In this document: positions 53,083 through 63,369 of the stretch, one piece after another
Position numbering within the stretch: the first letter of the stretch is position 1
Layout of the letters: every line of letters begins with the position of its first letter
Assembly (NCBI GenBank): GCA_016169945.1
Contig: JADLSH010000147.1
Location: 248,001 to 312,000 of the forward strand
DNA length: 64,000 bases
Origin: Trachythela sp. YZ-2020
Lineage: Eukaryota > Cnidaria > Anthozoa > Malacalcyonacea > Clavulariidae
Direction: 5' to 3'
The notes under the pieces: model-generated
Database searches by the model: none
What the model was told of the DNA's origin: nothing
The model's input: the letters and a program-made list of their open reading frames with translations, nothing else
Made by a program: the position numbers and the translations under genes

Positions 53083-53345
53083 CCGTAGGATGAGCATCCG
53101 AAAGATGCTTAGAAAACGGATTCCGTAGCACCCCTCGTGGAACTACATCATTTTCACATGAATCAATAGATAAAAACTTACTTTATCAGAATCCGTTGCT
53201 CCCCAAGCGAAACAGGTGCACAATTGGGAAAAAAATCCCTCCAAAGTTTGCTATTTTCGCGCTTCGAAATATTCGAACCGCCATTGTTTTGGTAGCAAAT
53301 ACGCATGCGCATACAGCCAAACTCGCACTGCGCACGCGCACAAAC
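53083..53345 (-). repeat. Inverted segmental copy (left) of promoter and first exon
   Basis: This ~260 bp matches 56975-57236 in reverse complement at above 90% by eye. It contains a minus-strand exon-like frame (ISKRENSKLWRDFFPNCAPV) ending in AAA-GTAAGT, and an upstream region with NRF1-type palindromes (GCGCATGCGT, GCGCACGCGCA). The plus-strand gene at 53393 starts just beyond it, so the segment could act as a two-way promoter. Confidence 0.75.
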
Positions 53346-53392
53346 ATGCACATTCCTCGAAGTGGAAACACGCTTAGTTATGCAAAACAATC

Positions 53393-54694
53393 ATGGCTGA
53401 AGATGTTTATAAAACCCGAATATCCTCATGTTTTATGCATTTTGATGGCGTTACGGAGCAACATTGCAAAGTTACACGCCAAAGGCTTAAGAAATTTCTT
53501 GAGTGTAGGTCTAAATGGGCCAAACTTAAATGTCAACAAGCTGAAATAGCTAAGAAATCGTACGAGAACATCGATGACGGATCTGTCAATTCGATGTCAA
53601 TTCATACATGGAGAAGAACCCTGACAGCATTAACTTAGAATGGTACCATCATATGAAATGCTGGAAGAGATTTTGTGATGAAGATCCGATCCGTAGACAA
53701 CAGAGAAAAGAACTGTAACTTCTAAACTGTATAAACTTCTATCGAAGAACCACATGTGGAAGTGAAGCCAAATAGCCAATAGAACCAAGGCGATCAGTCG
53801 CAGAAGCTTATAAGACCCTGCCTATAAAAAGAAACGAGCAAGTACTCCCAGAGATATGTATTATTTGTGGAAGAGACGCCTCTTGGTTCTCACTAGACAA
53901 GGTATGGTCATTTTGATAGGTATAATACTAGCACAATGTGCACAACATTCTCGGGTTTGGTTTTAAAATATCTTGAATTGTGATCAATTAAGTTTATTTA
54001 GGGTAAAGTAGTTTCTAATGCTACAAACATCCAACCTTGTTATTAGCAGATATTTAGTTTAATAATTTTGTTTCACACCAGGTAACTAAGAAGAGAAGAA
54101 GAACCCCACTCATGTTGACAGAAACAATTGATGCTGGTCTTCTACGTACAGCTGCCGAGAGAAAGAATAATGAACGGATACTCGTGCAAATCCGGGGGAA
54201 AGACTGTGTAGCACTGGAAGTCCGCTATCACAAAGTTTGCTACTGCAATTAAGCAATCGGAAACTGAAAGATGTACATCAGTGTACGAGAAGTCTTATGA
54301 TGTCTTCTGTAAGAAAGTAATCGAGACGGAGGTCATCGGAAAGAAGCAAATAAAGTATATGAAAGATTTGCTGGAGAAATTTGTTATCATTGCTAAGGAC
54401 ACCGAGAATGTGGATGCATCTAAATATAGAGCTTTTAAACTCAAGTAACGACTGATGAAAAGTTATCCCCAACTTGTGTTCTGTGTACCGAAAATGAGAA
54501 ATGTTAGTGAGATTGTATATGTGGAAAATTTGGATGCTTTTGAATTGGTTGAGGAACATATATCAAATAAGTCTGAAAACAACGATGAAGACTTTGATGA
54601 AGAGAGCTGTACCATTCATGATGATGATCTGAATTCCAACACAGAAACTCAGGGAAATTCTGAATTGTTCCTTGTTATTCTAGATAGTGGCTAA
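53393..54694 (+). pseudogene. Two-exon relic of an unnamed Cys-rich multicopy gene
   Basis: From ATG 53393 the frame reads MAEDVYKTRISSCFMHF, LKKFLECRSKWAKLKCQQAE, SIHTWRR, then after frameshifts NLEWYHHMKCWKRFCDED and LPEICIICGRDASWFSLDK. A donor (GTATGG, 53902) and an acceptor (CACACCAG, 54081) join it in phase to VTKKRRRTPLMLTETIDAGLL, GKDCVALEVRYHKVCYCN. It continues SVYEKSYDVFCKKVIETEVI, LKSYPQLVFCVPKMRN-type text and an acidic tail to 54694. The CIIC...YHKVC...YE-x-x-FCKK order belongs to a family that I remember from cnidarian genomes without a name. At least three frameshifts or stops. Confidence 0.55.
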
Positions 54695-54894
54695 ATACCA
54701 ACTTATGTCACAATATAATATATGTAATAGTTCAAATACGAGAAGTATAACTTTACCAGACAAAAGCCAGGACAGCTTATTGTAGAATACATGCAATCTC
54801 GTTTTGAGCGTAGGCCCTTGGCCAGGATCCAATAAGTGAGATTTTATTGTACTGATGAAAATCTGGGCTCAAGGATGAAAACATTTCTTTCAAT

Positions 54895-55005
54895 TATTTA
54901 ACAATTATTCGCCGAAGGCGAAGTGATTATCGGTGAATATTCACCGAGACGAAGTCGAGGTGAATATTCACCATAATCACTGAGCCTGAGGCGAATAATT
55001 GTTTT
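54895..55005. repeat. Fold-back repeat
   Basis: ACAATTATTCGCC at the left and GGCGAATAATTGT at the right pair. The centre holds GGTGAATATTCACC twice, itself palindromic. A related inverted string (AGTATAAATTTTGCATA at 55008 and TATGCAAAATTTATACT at 56003) suggests a larger ~1.1 kb inverted-repeat element spanning 54.89-56.03 kb. Confidence 0.6.
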
Positions 55006-55918
55006 AGTATAAATTTTGCATATGAAATTAAACAACAGCTTTAAATATCAGTTTAAAAATTCAGAAATTAAGTTATGTTCAGCCGGTTTACAATTGCTTT
55101 ATTTTATAGTGTTGCAGTGTTTCTTGTTCGCACGCACTTTCAAAAGTAGTTTCCTTTCAAAAGTTTTTTATCTTACTAAATCTCTGTTTAGAATATAATA
55201 CACAAGCTAGGATAGGCTGACTGGCTACGTTTGTAGTTGAAAATTTGGAGAAATGCTGTACTCAACTTACGAACTTTGTTTTGCGAACATTTTTCCAAAC
55301 GACAAGTTGTTTATTTTCAGCCTCAGCAAAACAGAGCATAAAAACACACTTTGCAAAGAATAGATCAATGCCTATAGGTATGGAAGATAAAATTGTAGCG
55401 GTGAATTGACATTTAAAATATATTGTTGAGATTCTGGTTATTCTGTCCTGAAAAAAACTGAGAAAAATACGAAAATTCAACCGAAAAACTGATGATATTA
55501 TAGCTAGTATACAAATCTCACATGCGAGTTTCGAAAACATAATTATAAATATATTGATAAAGCACGACAAAAACAAAACATTTAAAAGTGAATATGGTTA
55601 CTATAGAGAGTCTCGGATAGATACAAATATATATATACAAAGTAAAATGATTTAAAAATATTATTAACAGCCAGGTTTTGCCAGCCTTAAAGTATATTTT
55701 TTTGCTAGGAAACTTGAAAAAAAACGGACAAAGTTTGAAGCGTATCACGGATGTTTCGGAGTTTTTAGATGATATAAATTGTCAAAAAAAGTTTGATACA
55801 AAGTATTTAAATGCGTCTTACCTTTTATAGAAAAACACTAAACTTTTGTTCTTCTTTTGGGAGTTTTTTTCATCGTTTAAAAATGTTTCAAACAACTTTG
55901 CCAGGCCATTCTTTTGGA

Positions 55919-55954
55919 AAGCATTATTTACTAGCAGGCTAGTAAATAATGCCT
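55919..55954. repeat. Perfect short palindrome
   Basis: GCATTATTTACTAG and CTAGTAAATAATGC pair around CAGG. It could be a cruciform or a cryptic terminator-like hairpin, or the remains of a MITE. Confidence 0.8.
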
Positions 55955-56345
55955 CAGATTTACTAGTGCAATAACCAATCAGAACGCAGGAAAGCTCATT
56001 TCGTATGCAAAATTTATACTAAAGATAGTTATGATGAAATTATGGATTTTATATTTCCTCCCAATTTATCTTTTTTGTGATGAATTTCGAGTTGGTGCCT
56101 GGGACATGTTTCTTTCACAGTTAAAGGTCCTTCTCTGGTGCAGTCTGGCTTCGTCGGTTGGAACAGATGGTTGGAATGAATGGAAAAGTTGGTCCACATT
56201 CAAGATTGGTATCCATAGAATATACTTAAGCGATGGATGGAACGCACAATTTAAGAAGCGCCAAACATATCTTGCATAGTTATTCAATAATACATTAAAG
56301 ATTCAATCAGAGGTTTTCCTAGGAGTTTATATAAATATCCCTTAA

Positions 56346-56634
56346 AGCCCGGGACAAACTGGGAAACATTGTTGTGCAAAGATATTTGTCATATTATTTG
56401 TCTTACCAATGTTTCGGTATGTCATATTGTCCTACCAGCGTCGGCAAATGCAGAAAGAGTGTTTCATCAAATGTTTCTGAATTTGGTAGGAAATATTTTT
56501 GCTTTCCGGGAAGCAAATTTTGTTTCTGCAATAAAAGCCAATGTTTCCAGATGTGGGAGACAGGGAAACATTTGAGCAAACATTGAAAATCACGAATATT
56601 TCCGCGACAATGTTTCTTACGTTTGGCCAAGGCT
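56346..56634. mobile_element. TTAA-type MITE, 289 bp
   Basis: The left end AAGCCCGGGACAAACTGGG follows TTAA (56342-56345). The right end, complemented, reads AAGCCTTGGCCAAACGTAAG and is followed by TTAG. The inner motif GGAAACATTGT is repeated several times in both orientations, giving an internally repetitive non-coding element. One base of the target copy has changed. Confidence 0.65.
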
Positions 56635-56974
56635 TTAGTTTAGCGAAATATTTAATTTGTTCCTTGATCGTGTGAATGTATATTTATATATTCTCCGTCC
56701 TGTTTGATACAGGTGGGTTTTTTACCTCACAAATTTGTATTTGAATTAGGATGTTAATAAGTAGAATTAAACGTTAAAACGGTATTTTGAAACAATAGCC
56801 AATGAATTGAAGTGATTTAGCATATGAGCAAGCAAAATGTACAATGTGTTTTAAACAATATTTAATGTGTGTGTATTTATTCGTTAATATTACAAGGTTT
56901 GATCTCTATTCCGTGATTTTATTTTGTTGTTTTTACGGGGAAATTGGGGAAAACCCACAGGGAAAATCCATTTT

Positions 56975-57236
56975 TTCTGTCTGCGCGTGCGCAGTGCGAG
57001 TTTGGCTGATATGCGCATGCGTATTTGCTACCAAAACAATGGCGGTTCGAATATTTCGAAGCGCGAAAATAGCAAACTTTGGAGGGATTTTTTTCCCAAT
57101 TGTGCACCTGTTTCGCTTGGGGAGCAACGGATTCTGATAAAGTAAGTTTTTATCTATTGATTCATGTGAAAATTACGTAGTTCCACGAGGGGTGCAACGG
57201 AATTGCATCTTTTGGATGCTCATCCTACGGCCTACA
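56975..57236 (+). repeat. Inverted segmental copy (right) of promoter and first exon
   Basis: Mirror of 53083-53345. It holds two NRF1-like palindromes (CTGCGCGTGCGCAG at 56981, ATGCGCATGCGT at 57011), a CAATGGCGG start-like context at 57037, and an exon-like frame ending at AAA-GTAAGT (57142). Similarity to the left copy ends at the GGCCTA block (57236). The two copies enclose about 3.6 kb. Confidence 0.75.
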
Positions 57237-57317
57237 ATACCCCAAATGTATTTGTTCGGATGAATTTGTTATTTAAAATCTGAAATATTCTTATAATTAT
57301 TTAGTTATTTGATGCAG

Positions 57318-57434
57318 GTTGATGGTAAAGTGTACAAGGCCATTCTTCGGATAATACCGTTGAAGCTAAACAGAAAACCATCACCAAGTTGCACACATAT
57401 TGGCCCTGATGTTGATGAAAATTTAAAAAACTAA
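57318..57434 (+). pseudogene. Short exon-like ORF after the right copy, unknown
   Basis: Follows an acceptor-like TTTGATGCAG (57317) and reads VDGKVYKAILRIIPLKLNRK, ending TAA. The frame does not join cleanly to the open frame of the exon ending at 57141, so at least one frameshift or another splice site must be assumed. No family recognised. Confidence 0.3.
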
Positions 57435-57654
57435 GCAATTTTCTAATGGCATGTACCTGTATCAACAGATACCTGTTAAAGCTGAAGAATTTGGCAGAGT
57501 TTATAATGAATGGAAGACAGGAGATAATAAATATGAGGTTGACAACATGTTATGGAGAAAATCTTTGGACAAGTTACATGTACAAAAAATAATAAATATA
57601 ATTTTTTTTTTGCGGTCCTGTATCCAGTTAAATGGTGCGTTTTTATTGGCTACC

Positions 57655-57700
57655 GAGTGGTCCGGTATCCTGCTATCCGGACCGGATACCGGACCGTTGC
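57655..57700. repeat. GC-rich hairpin
   Basis: GGTCCGGTATCC and GGATACCGGACC are exact complements around a 13 bp loop that itself contains TCCGGACC. Confidence 0.8.
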
Positions 57701-57784
57701 GTGAGCAAAACAAAACAAAACAAAATTTGCAAATTTCGCAAATATTCAAGGTTTTAAATGCTATTTAAAAAATATATATTTATG

Positions 57785-57850
57785 ATCCCCGAGCCGGCGC
57801 GAAGCGCCGTGCGAGGGTACTAATTCCGCTCGGAGATTTACACCCGGGTA
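57785..57850 (+). mobile_element. Isolated end fragment of the Helitron-like repeat
   Basis: ATCCCCGAGCCGGCGCGAAG followed by GCCGTGCGAGGGTACTAATTCCGC and ACACCCGGG repeats the 5' end of the elements at 42.5-43.7 and 51.8-53.1 kb, here on the plus strand. Similarity then fades, so it is either a truncated copy or a diverged element. Confidence 0.65.
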
Positions 57851-58520
57851 TGTGAAAACATTGTGGAATGCAAAGTCGTCCGCCATTTTTTTTTGTCATG
57901 GGCTGGACTGGACTGGACTCATTTTATAAGTAAGTTTCTATGTTAAGTCTCCAAAATAAGATAAATGAAAATTTTATTTTAAACAGGCAAGTGTCTATTT
58001 TGCATGCTTGCTCTGCCGATTTTTTAACATAGCATGCAGTATAGTTTGTGAATTTGGAAATGATCATTCTGTGTGGTCAATACAACATTGATTGATCTTG
58101 AAGAGTATTTTAGTATTGATTCAAATATGTTATAGAAAAATAAAAAAACATTAAATCTCAAAAACTTCATTGCAAAAGCAAGTGCGAAGTATAAAAATAC
58201 TCCTCGAAAAGCAGTTGAAGTTTTTTGAAAATTTCGAAACGTTTTGTGAACGTTTAATTAAGGTTGAATGTTACAGTAAATCAAAGCTAAAAGAGTACAT
58301 ATTAGCATACCCACTTTATATAGTTGGGCAATTGATAATTTTATAGTTAAAAACAAAATAATATTTTGTACAAATTAAAATATAGAAAATGTGCAATGTT
58401 GCGTGTTACCATGGTTGCATTCGTCGACTGAGTACTTCATGTTACAATAACTTTTGGGGAGTAAATTTTTGGTTCAAATGAGCGAGGGGATTCTGCATGC
58501 ATGTATTTCTAGTTATTTTA
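57851..58520. other. No recognisable gene (0.7 kb)
   Basis: AT-rich. Likely the upstream flank or 5' region of the Crypton relic. No motif seen. Confidence 0.4.
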
Positions 58521-58539
58521 TAAACTTAACACCGAAATG

Positions 58540-59600
58540 TACAGTGAAGACGATAGTCACAGTGAAAGTGAATTCCATTACCCAAACGAGATGGAAAAAT
58601 AAAACAACTTAGACGAAAGGACAAAGGTCTGAAAATACAACAAAAAAACAACTTACGATTTAAACGTGTGGATCCGTTACTGTGCTTCAGTAAAGGAGGC
58701 AAGAAAACTAGACGAAATACCAGCAAAAGAGTTAAACGGCCACCTGTGCAAGTTTTTCATGATCGCCGTGAAGAAATACGGCAGTGTTTACGAGTCAACA
58801 TCTCTAACCTCTTTTCAGCGCAGTATTCAACGATATCTGAACAACACAAACTCCAATATAAACATTCTCAAAGACCCCGAATTCTCCAAGTCCAGAGAAG
58901 TCATCACCACCAGAAAGAAGCAGCTCGTCGAGTGTTTTGGCAAATAAAATCGTCCGCAAGCCGCCCGAGTCCTGACCGAAGCTGAAGAAGACTTGCTCTT
59001 CGAGAAAGGCTTGTTTGGAGACCATGATCCAGAAGTCCTCCAGAGAACAGTTTGGTGGTCTTTGTCATTCCATTTCGGCTTCAGAGCTCGAGACGAGTCC
59101 AGGAAACTCAAGTGGGGAGATGTTGCCTTGGATATCGACCCAAAAACAGGAAACGAAGTCGTTGTTTGGATGGCAGTACGAGGCTCTAAAACAAGACATG
59201 GCGACGGACATCAAAGAGCGTTCCTACCAACGGCTCAAGCAACCAACAACCAACGTTGTCCAGTCAGTCTTTACAAAACCTTTGCCAGTCATCGACCAGA
59301 CCAAGCTAAAAATCCAGAGTCCCCTTTCTTTCTGGCTGTAAACCACCGACGAAAACCTGATTCGCAGATATGGTACAGCAACGGCGCTTTGGGCAAAATA
59401 CGATTGGAAAATTTCTCTTGAACGCCGCTAAAGCTGCTGGTCTACCCGGGAATATAACCAACCATTCCGTTCGGAAGACTTACATATCTCGTCTTATGCA
59501 TGCAGAAATTCCCGTGAATTATGTGGCTCAACTCAGTGGGCACAGAAATCTAAAGAGTCTCGATTCGTATAAGTATTCCCCTATCCGGACCTCGCAGCCA
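58540..59600 (+). pseudogene. Crypton-type tyrosine recombinase relic (DUF3504-like)
   Basis: The frame at 58666-58947 encodes an N-terminal SAM-like segment (LCKFFMIAVKKYGSVYESTSLTSF, SIQRYL). The same frame continues past a TAA at 58948 with AARVLTEAEEDLLFEKGLFGD and QRTVWWSLSFHFGFRARDE, placing the first catalytic Arg in FRARDE, then LKWGDVAL. After a frameshift near 59400 it gives NHSVRKTYISRLMHAEIP (the H-x-x-R pair) and LSGHRNLKSLDSYKYSP (the final His and the Tyr nucleophile). All recombinase landmarks are present in order. Metazoan Cryptons and their domesticated relatives (KIAA1958, ZMYM2, QRICH1) share this domain. One stop and one frameshift only. Confidence 0.85.
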
Positions 59601-59624
59601 CTAAATAACATATATATATATATA

Positions 59625-59735
59625 TATGTCTGGATGCGCATGTGTCTGAGTATTGTACCACATGCGCTTGGTGAGGAAGCTGCACTGACGAGCCGTTGAA
59701 CGGCGAAGCATGCATGTCTGCAGATTTGACTATAT
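59625..59735 (+). mobile_element. Truncated retrozyme copy
   Basis: Shares GTCTGGATGCGCATGTGTCT, the CACATGCGCTTGGTGAGG stem and the terminal hammerhead with the 50.3 kb retrozyme, but lacks an internal stretch of about 55 bp that includes the TATA box. Flanked by AT dinucleotides on both sides. It lies directly after the Crypton recombinase. Confidence 0.85.
59680..59723 (+). ncRNA. Hammerhead ribozyme, type I, one core change
   Basis: CTGCA (59680-59684), CTGACGA (59685-59691), GCCGT-TGA-ACGGC, GAA (59705-59707), GCATGCATGT, cleavage triplet GTC (59716-59718), TGCAG. It differs from the 50.5 kb copy by G instead of A at the first stem III position (59708), which must pair as G-U. Confidence 0.8.
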
Positions 59736-59739
59736 ATAT

Positions 59740-60060
59740 ATATATATATATGTACATATATGTTTTCCTTGGAGAGTAATAGAAGAGGATGTATTGAGGC
59801 TCATTCCTGCTTAATAACAATTGAATAATAATAATAAGTTTAATAATAATGTTATTATAATTACACTGTTATTTATTAACCAGTGTATGAAATACTAATC
59901 CCTAATTTTACCCTATTACTATTCATTTAATCGTGCCAGAATTGTTTCTGCAGCATATTTGGTGTATAAATAAAGGAACACCGATCGAAATTCAAACAAG
60001 CTGTTATAGGCTAGATGGTGACAGCTTGTGCTGAGTTGAAGATTAGATTAACCACATTAG
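59740..60060. other. AT-rich spacer, no gene
   Basis: AT dinucleotides and an AATAAT-rich stretch. Nothing coding. Confidence 0.5.
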
Positions 60061-60067
60061 TTTGAGT

Positions 60068-61480
60068 GGATCATTTCAATTGAATCCCATTTTTTGACAA
60101 AATATGGGATATAGATGTTTTTGAAACGTTCTGTTCTTCATACTTTCGAGGGTTCCTAAGATGATTTTTGTGGTTAGCAGGATCAGGAAGAAGTTCATGT
60201 AATTTGTTATCATGGTTTAACACAGATTTATACAAAGACAAGCATTGTTTCTCTCTGCGTTCGTGGAGTGTAGATAATCGCGATTGATCGAGAGAAGCAG
60301 TATATGAGAGATGAGGGAACATAATCTTTATCGCTCTTTTTCGAACATGTTCGATTTGGTCAGATAAAGTTAAGAAGAGTGAAGTATGCCAAACCTGACA
60401 TGCATATTCCAATACCGGTCGGATAAAAGTACAGAAGATATTTAATAAGTCTGCAGCCGGGACACCATTGCGTTTCAAAATTCGAAGGGCATATAACCTT
60501 TTACTAGCTTTAGCACATATGTTATCAACATGAATATTCCATGTAAGGTCGCTTGAGATTGTTATTCCCAAGAGCTTGAAACTTTTCACTATATCAAGTG
60601 AGATGTTATTGATGGTGAGCTGATCATTTGCTAACGGGGTCTTTAGGAAAGATATTCGGAATTCTTTCGCTTTCTTAGTGTTAACGCGCATGTTATTAGC
60701 TTCTGTCCAGGTATTGACGATGTTGAGGTCCGTTTGGAGCATAGTATAATTAGTTGACTTGGAAACGACTTCATAGGCAGTACAATCGTCTACATATTTG
60801 TATAAGGGTAGGGTTGTTGTAAGATCGTTTATCATTATAAGGAAGAATAAGGGGGCAAGTATAGTTCCTTGTGGGACACCAGCATTAATTTCCTTCCAAT
60901 CAGATTTTATTTACCCATTTTTACTTGGAAATAACGGTGTTCTAGGAAATTTGCACACCAGTTCAATAGTATGGGGGGAAAATTGAGATTTGATAGTTTT
61001 TCTAGGAGGGTATGGTGGTCAACGCGATCGAAAGCTTTGGAAAAATCGATCATGCAGGATCCTATGGAGTTACCAGGTGTTTCGAGTGCAGCTAACCAAT
61101 TATGGATAAGGTGAATTAGGGCATGTGTTGTGGAGCTTTTCTTGATATTTCCGTATTGGTAGTGGTCTAAATGCGGCCAGATATAAGGACTCAGCCAACG
61201 GAAAACAAACCGTTCCAGTATTTTACTTAGGGCAGGGGTAAGTGATATAGGTCTTAGGTCGTCATCGACGGACTTTTGATTGGGTACTTTAGGTATTGCT
61301 AGAACGTCGGCACTTCTCAAAACGTTTGGGCGAAAGCCTTGGACGATTGAAGCATTAAATATGGAGGATATGGGATCACTGAGGATACGCGCACAGGTCT
61401 TGAGGAGCCAATTGGGTATATCATCTGGCCCAGTGGATTTCTGCGTGTTAATGTGAGACTACACTGACTGCTGTTCTTGA
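60068..61480 (-). mobile_element. LINE (CR1/L2-like), minus strand, RT half
   Basis: From 61480 down: QMIYPIGSSRPV region; 60907-61320 with LAIPKVPNQKSVDDDLRPIS, LTPALSKILERF and MIDFSKAFDRVDHHTLLEKL (motif A); a frameshift where GVPQGT (readable near 60870) stands; then 60071-60835 with YKYVDDCTAYEVV (YVDD catalytic box), LGITISSDLTWNIHV, PVLEYACQVWH and LSDQIEHVRKRAIKIM. Only one obvious frameshift between the two long frames (254 and 137 residues), so it is fairly young. The endonuclease is absent (5'-truncated). Confidence 0.9.
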
Positions 61481-61509
61481 TTTCCAGCAAGAACTGCTTA
61501 TTCAATAAT

Positions 61510-62050
61510 TATGTATTCAATTTTGTATATCTGTGGCTTGCTTAAGCTCTCCATAATATTGTATGTATGACACTTTCATCAAATGTGTCCAATATGGCCT
61601 TGTTTAGTTCTATTTCCTTCACAATTGACCGTGTTTGTGCCTGCATGAAGAGACAACATTGTACTCTTTAATTTACATGACTATATTCCACTGATAGATA
61701 ATCATATTCGAATATATAATGAAAAAAATTCATACAAATTTACCTTCAAAAGTAATATTTTGAAGAGATTCATCCATCTCATCCAAAGCTAAAAGCTACT
61801 GTAAATACTCTATTATAAGCCCTTCCCTACTAAACTCCATAGGCCCCTCACCGTTTTCAATAAAGAAAAACATGCATGTGTACCAATCATTTAAATTGAA
61901 TAATTGTTCTGGAAGTTCATGTCATTCACAATAGTGGTATATTAATTATACTTATTCAAATAGATCAAATGTTGAAAACAGACTGATTCTTTCCATCCTG
62001 ATTTTTTTCTTGTTTGAATATAAGGGTTCCTATTTCAAATTCTATGCCTT
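61510..62050. other. No recognisable gene (0.5 kb)
   Basis: AT-rich, non-coding as far as visible. Confidence 0.4.
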
Positions 62051-62059
62051 TGCTTGATA

Positions 62060-62369
62060 GTATGTAACTTACTGTGTTCGGCTATAATCAATAAGCATGT
62101 AACTTACCATGTGTTGGCTAAACCTTTCCCTCCAGCAAGCCCCCTTCGAATAAATCTCAAAGTTGTCTGAAATAAACAACCAGAAGCGCCCCACAGGAGG
62201 GGTCCTGGGGGAAAGGTGTCCATATAGCCTTTCCAATTTTCAGCATTTCAATTTTGTTGGCGAGTTTAGGCGCTTTAGTGCGAGTTTGAGCGATTTAAGA
62301 GAATCTTTGCTAATTTTTAGCCGCGATTTTAAGGCGTATTAATGCGAGTTAAGGTCCCAGAGCAGGCCT
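62060..62369. mobile_element. Second copy (truncated, inverted) of the TCGCC-ended element
   Basis: The reverse complement of 13219-13550. The TTGGCGAGTTTAGGCG tract (62258) and GAGTTAAGGTCCCAGAGCAGGCC (62346-62368, in parts) match the left end at 13.2 kb, and GTTCGGCTATAATCAATAAGC (62079, in parts) matches the inner sequence near 13530. The other end is missing. Confidence 0.7.
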
Positions 62370-62379
62370 GTGCATAAGA

Positions 62380-63360
62380 GTAAGACCAATCGTTATTTAA
62401 TTAATTCGGTTTTATAATGCATTTGACACTCGCTACGAAGACTAGAGATTGCTTGATATTGCGACCAAAACGCTGACCAAAACGCAGCTTGCTGCCACAA
62501 CCACCTAGATATTTGAAATCCAGCGTTTACAACCCTTAGTGTATGAGGGGTGATTACCGCCAAAATTAGGCAATGCAATTATGCAATTGTTTTGCACTTA
62601 TGCAATTGCATCTTCAATGAATTTTGCTATTTTGTAGTTATGAATGCTGTTTTGCAATTCTGTTTGCTATTTTGTACCTCTATTTGACAATCCGACATTT
62701 TCTTTTCGCGTTGTGTTTTGAAATGCCATTGCCGGTATGCGATGTGCCATTCGCCAGGGGGCCGAGTTTGAAATACTTGAATCTATAGATCGTCGGAAAT
62801 GTCTTCTCTACCTCTTTCGTTATAGGCCCTTTCATTAATATATATAAGATTTCAAACACTCTAGTTTCGAATTCAAATATTTCGCTGCAATTTTCTTTAA
62901 ATGCAGTTATTTCAATAAAAACGCCCCCCAAAACGTAACCTTCAACATCATAAAGACCCAATTAGAAACTGCATTAATAACAACAGAGTTGACTACGTTG
63001 GAAATAGAACGCACAATGCGGCAGAGTAAAAGTTAGGAGGTTTTGCGCAGTCGTGTATGGCTATGTCATCTTATACGTTTGAGTATATTGTTTTAAGAGG
63101 AAAATATATCTCTGGGTTTTGCAATGTTGATTTCTTTTATTGACAATTTTTGTATCGTTTATTATACGTTTTTAGACAGGATGTTTCGGACCAACTCGGA
63201 CCGAATTAAGTAGTGTAATTTTACAATTTGGGACCGACTTTTTTGAAAAATTCACCCCCTACGCCCAGCCCTTTCAATCCGCGCCAGTAAACAGCCAACT
63301 CGCTGTTTAGTCCCTACAGTAAAGGCAGTTCTTCTCTGGGTTTAAGCAGGGGAACGGGGT
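62380..63360. other. No supported gene (1 kb)
   Basis: A 93-residue minus frame (62680-62961, MGLYDVEGYVLGGVFIEIT...) is open but has no motif or splice context that I recognise. It is noted, not called. TGCAATTATGCAATTG repeats occur at 62573-62610. Confidence 0.4.
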
Positions 63361-63369
63361 GTAGGCCTG

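Noticed and set aside
56031..56279. 82-residue plus ORF with a signal-like start
   Set aside because: Overlapping opposite-strand ORF of equal quality and no family resemblance.
59581..59820. ORFs across the AT microsatellites near the truncated retrozyme
   Set aside because: Translations of (TA)n as YIYI repeats; non-coding.
62680..62961. 93-residue minus ORF
   Set aside because: Open but no motif, splice context or compositional support; not called.
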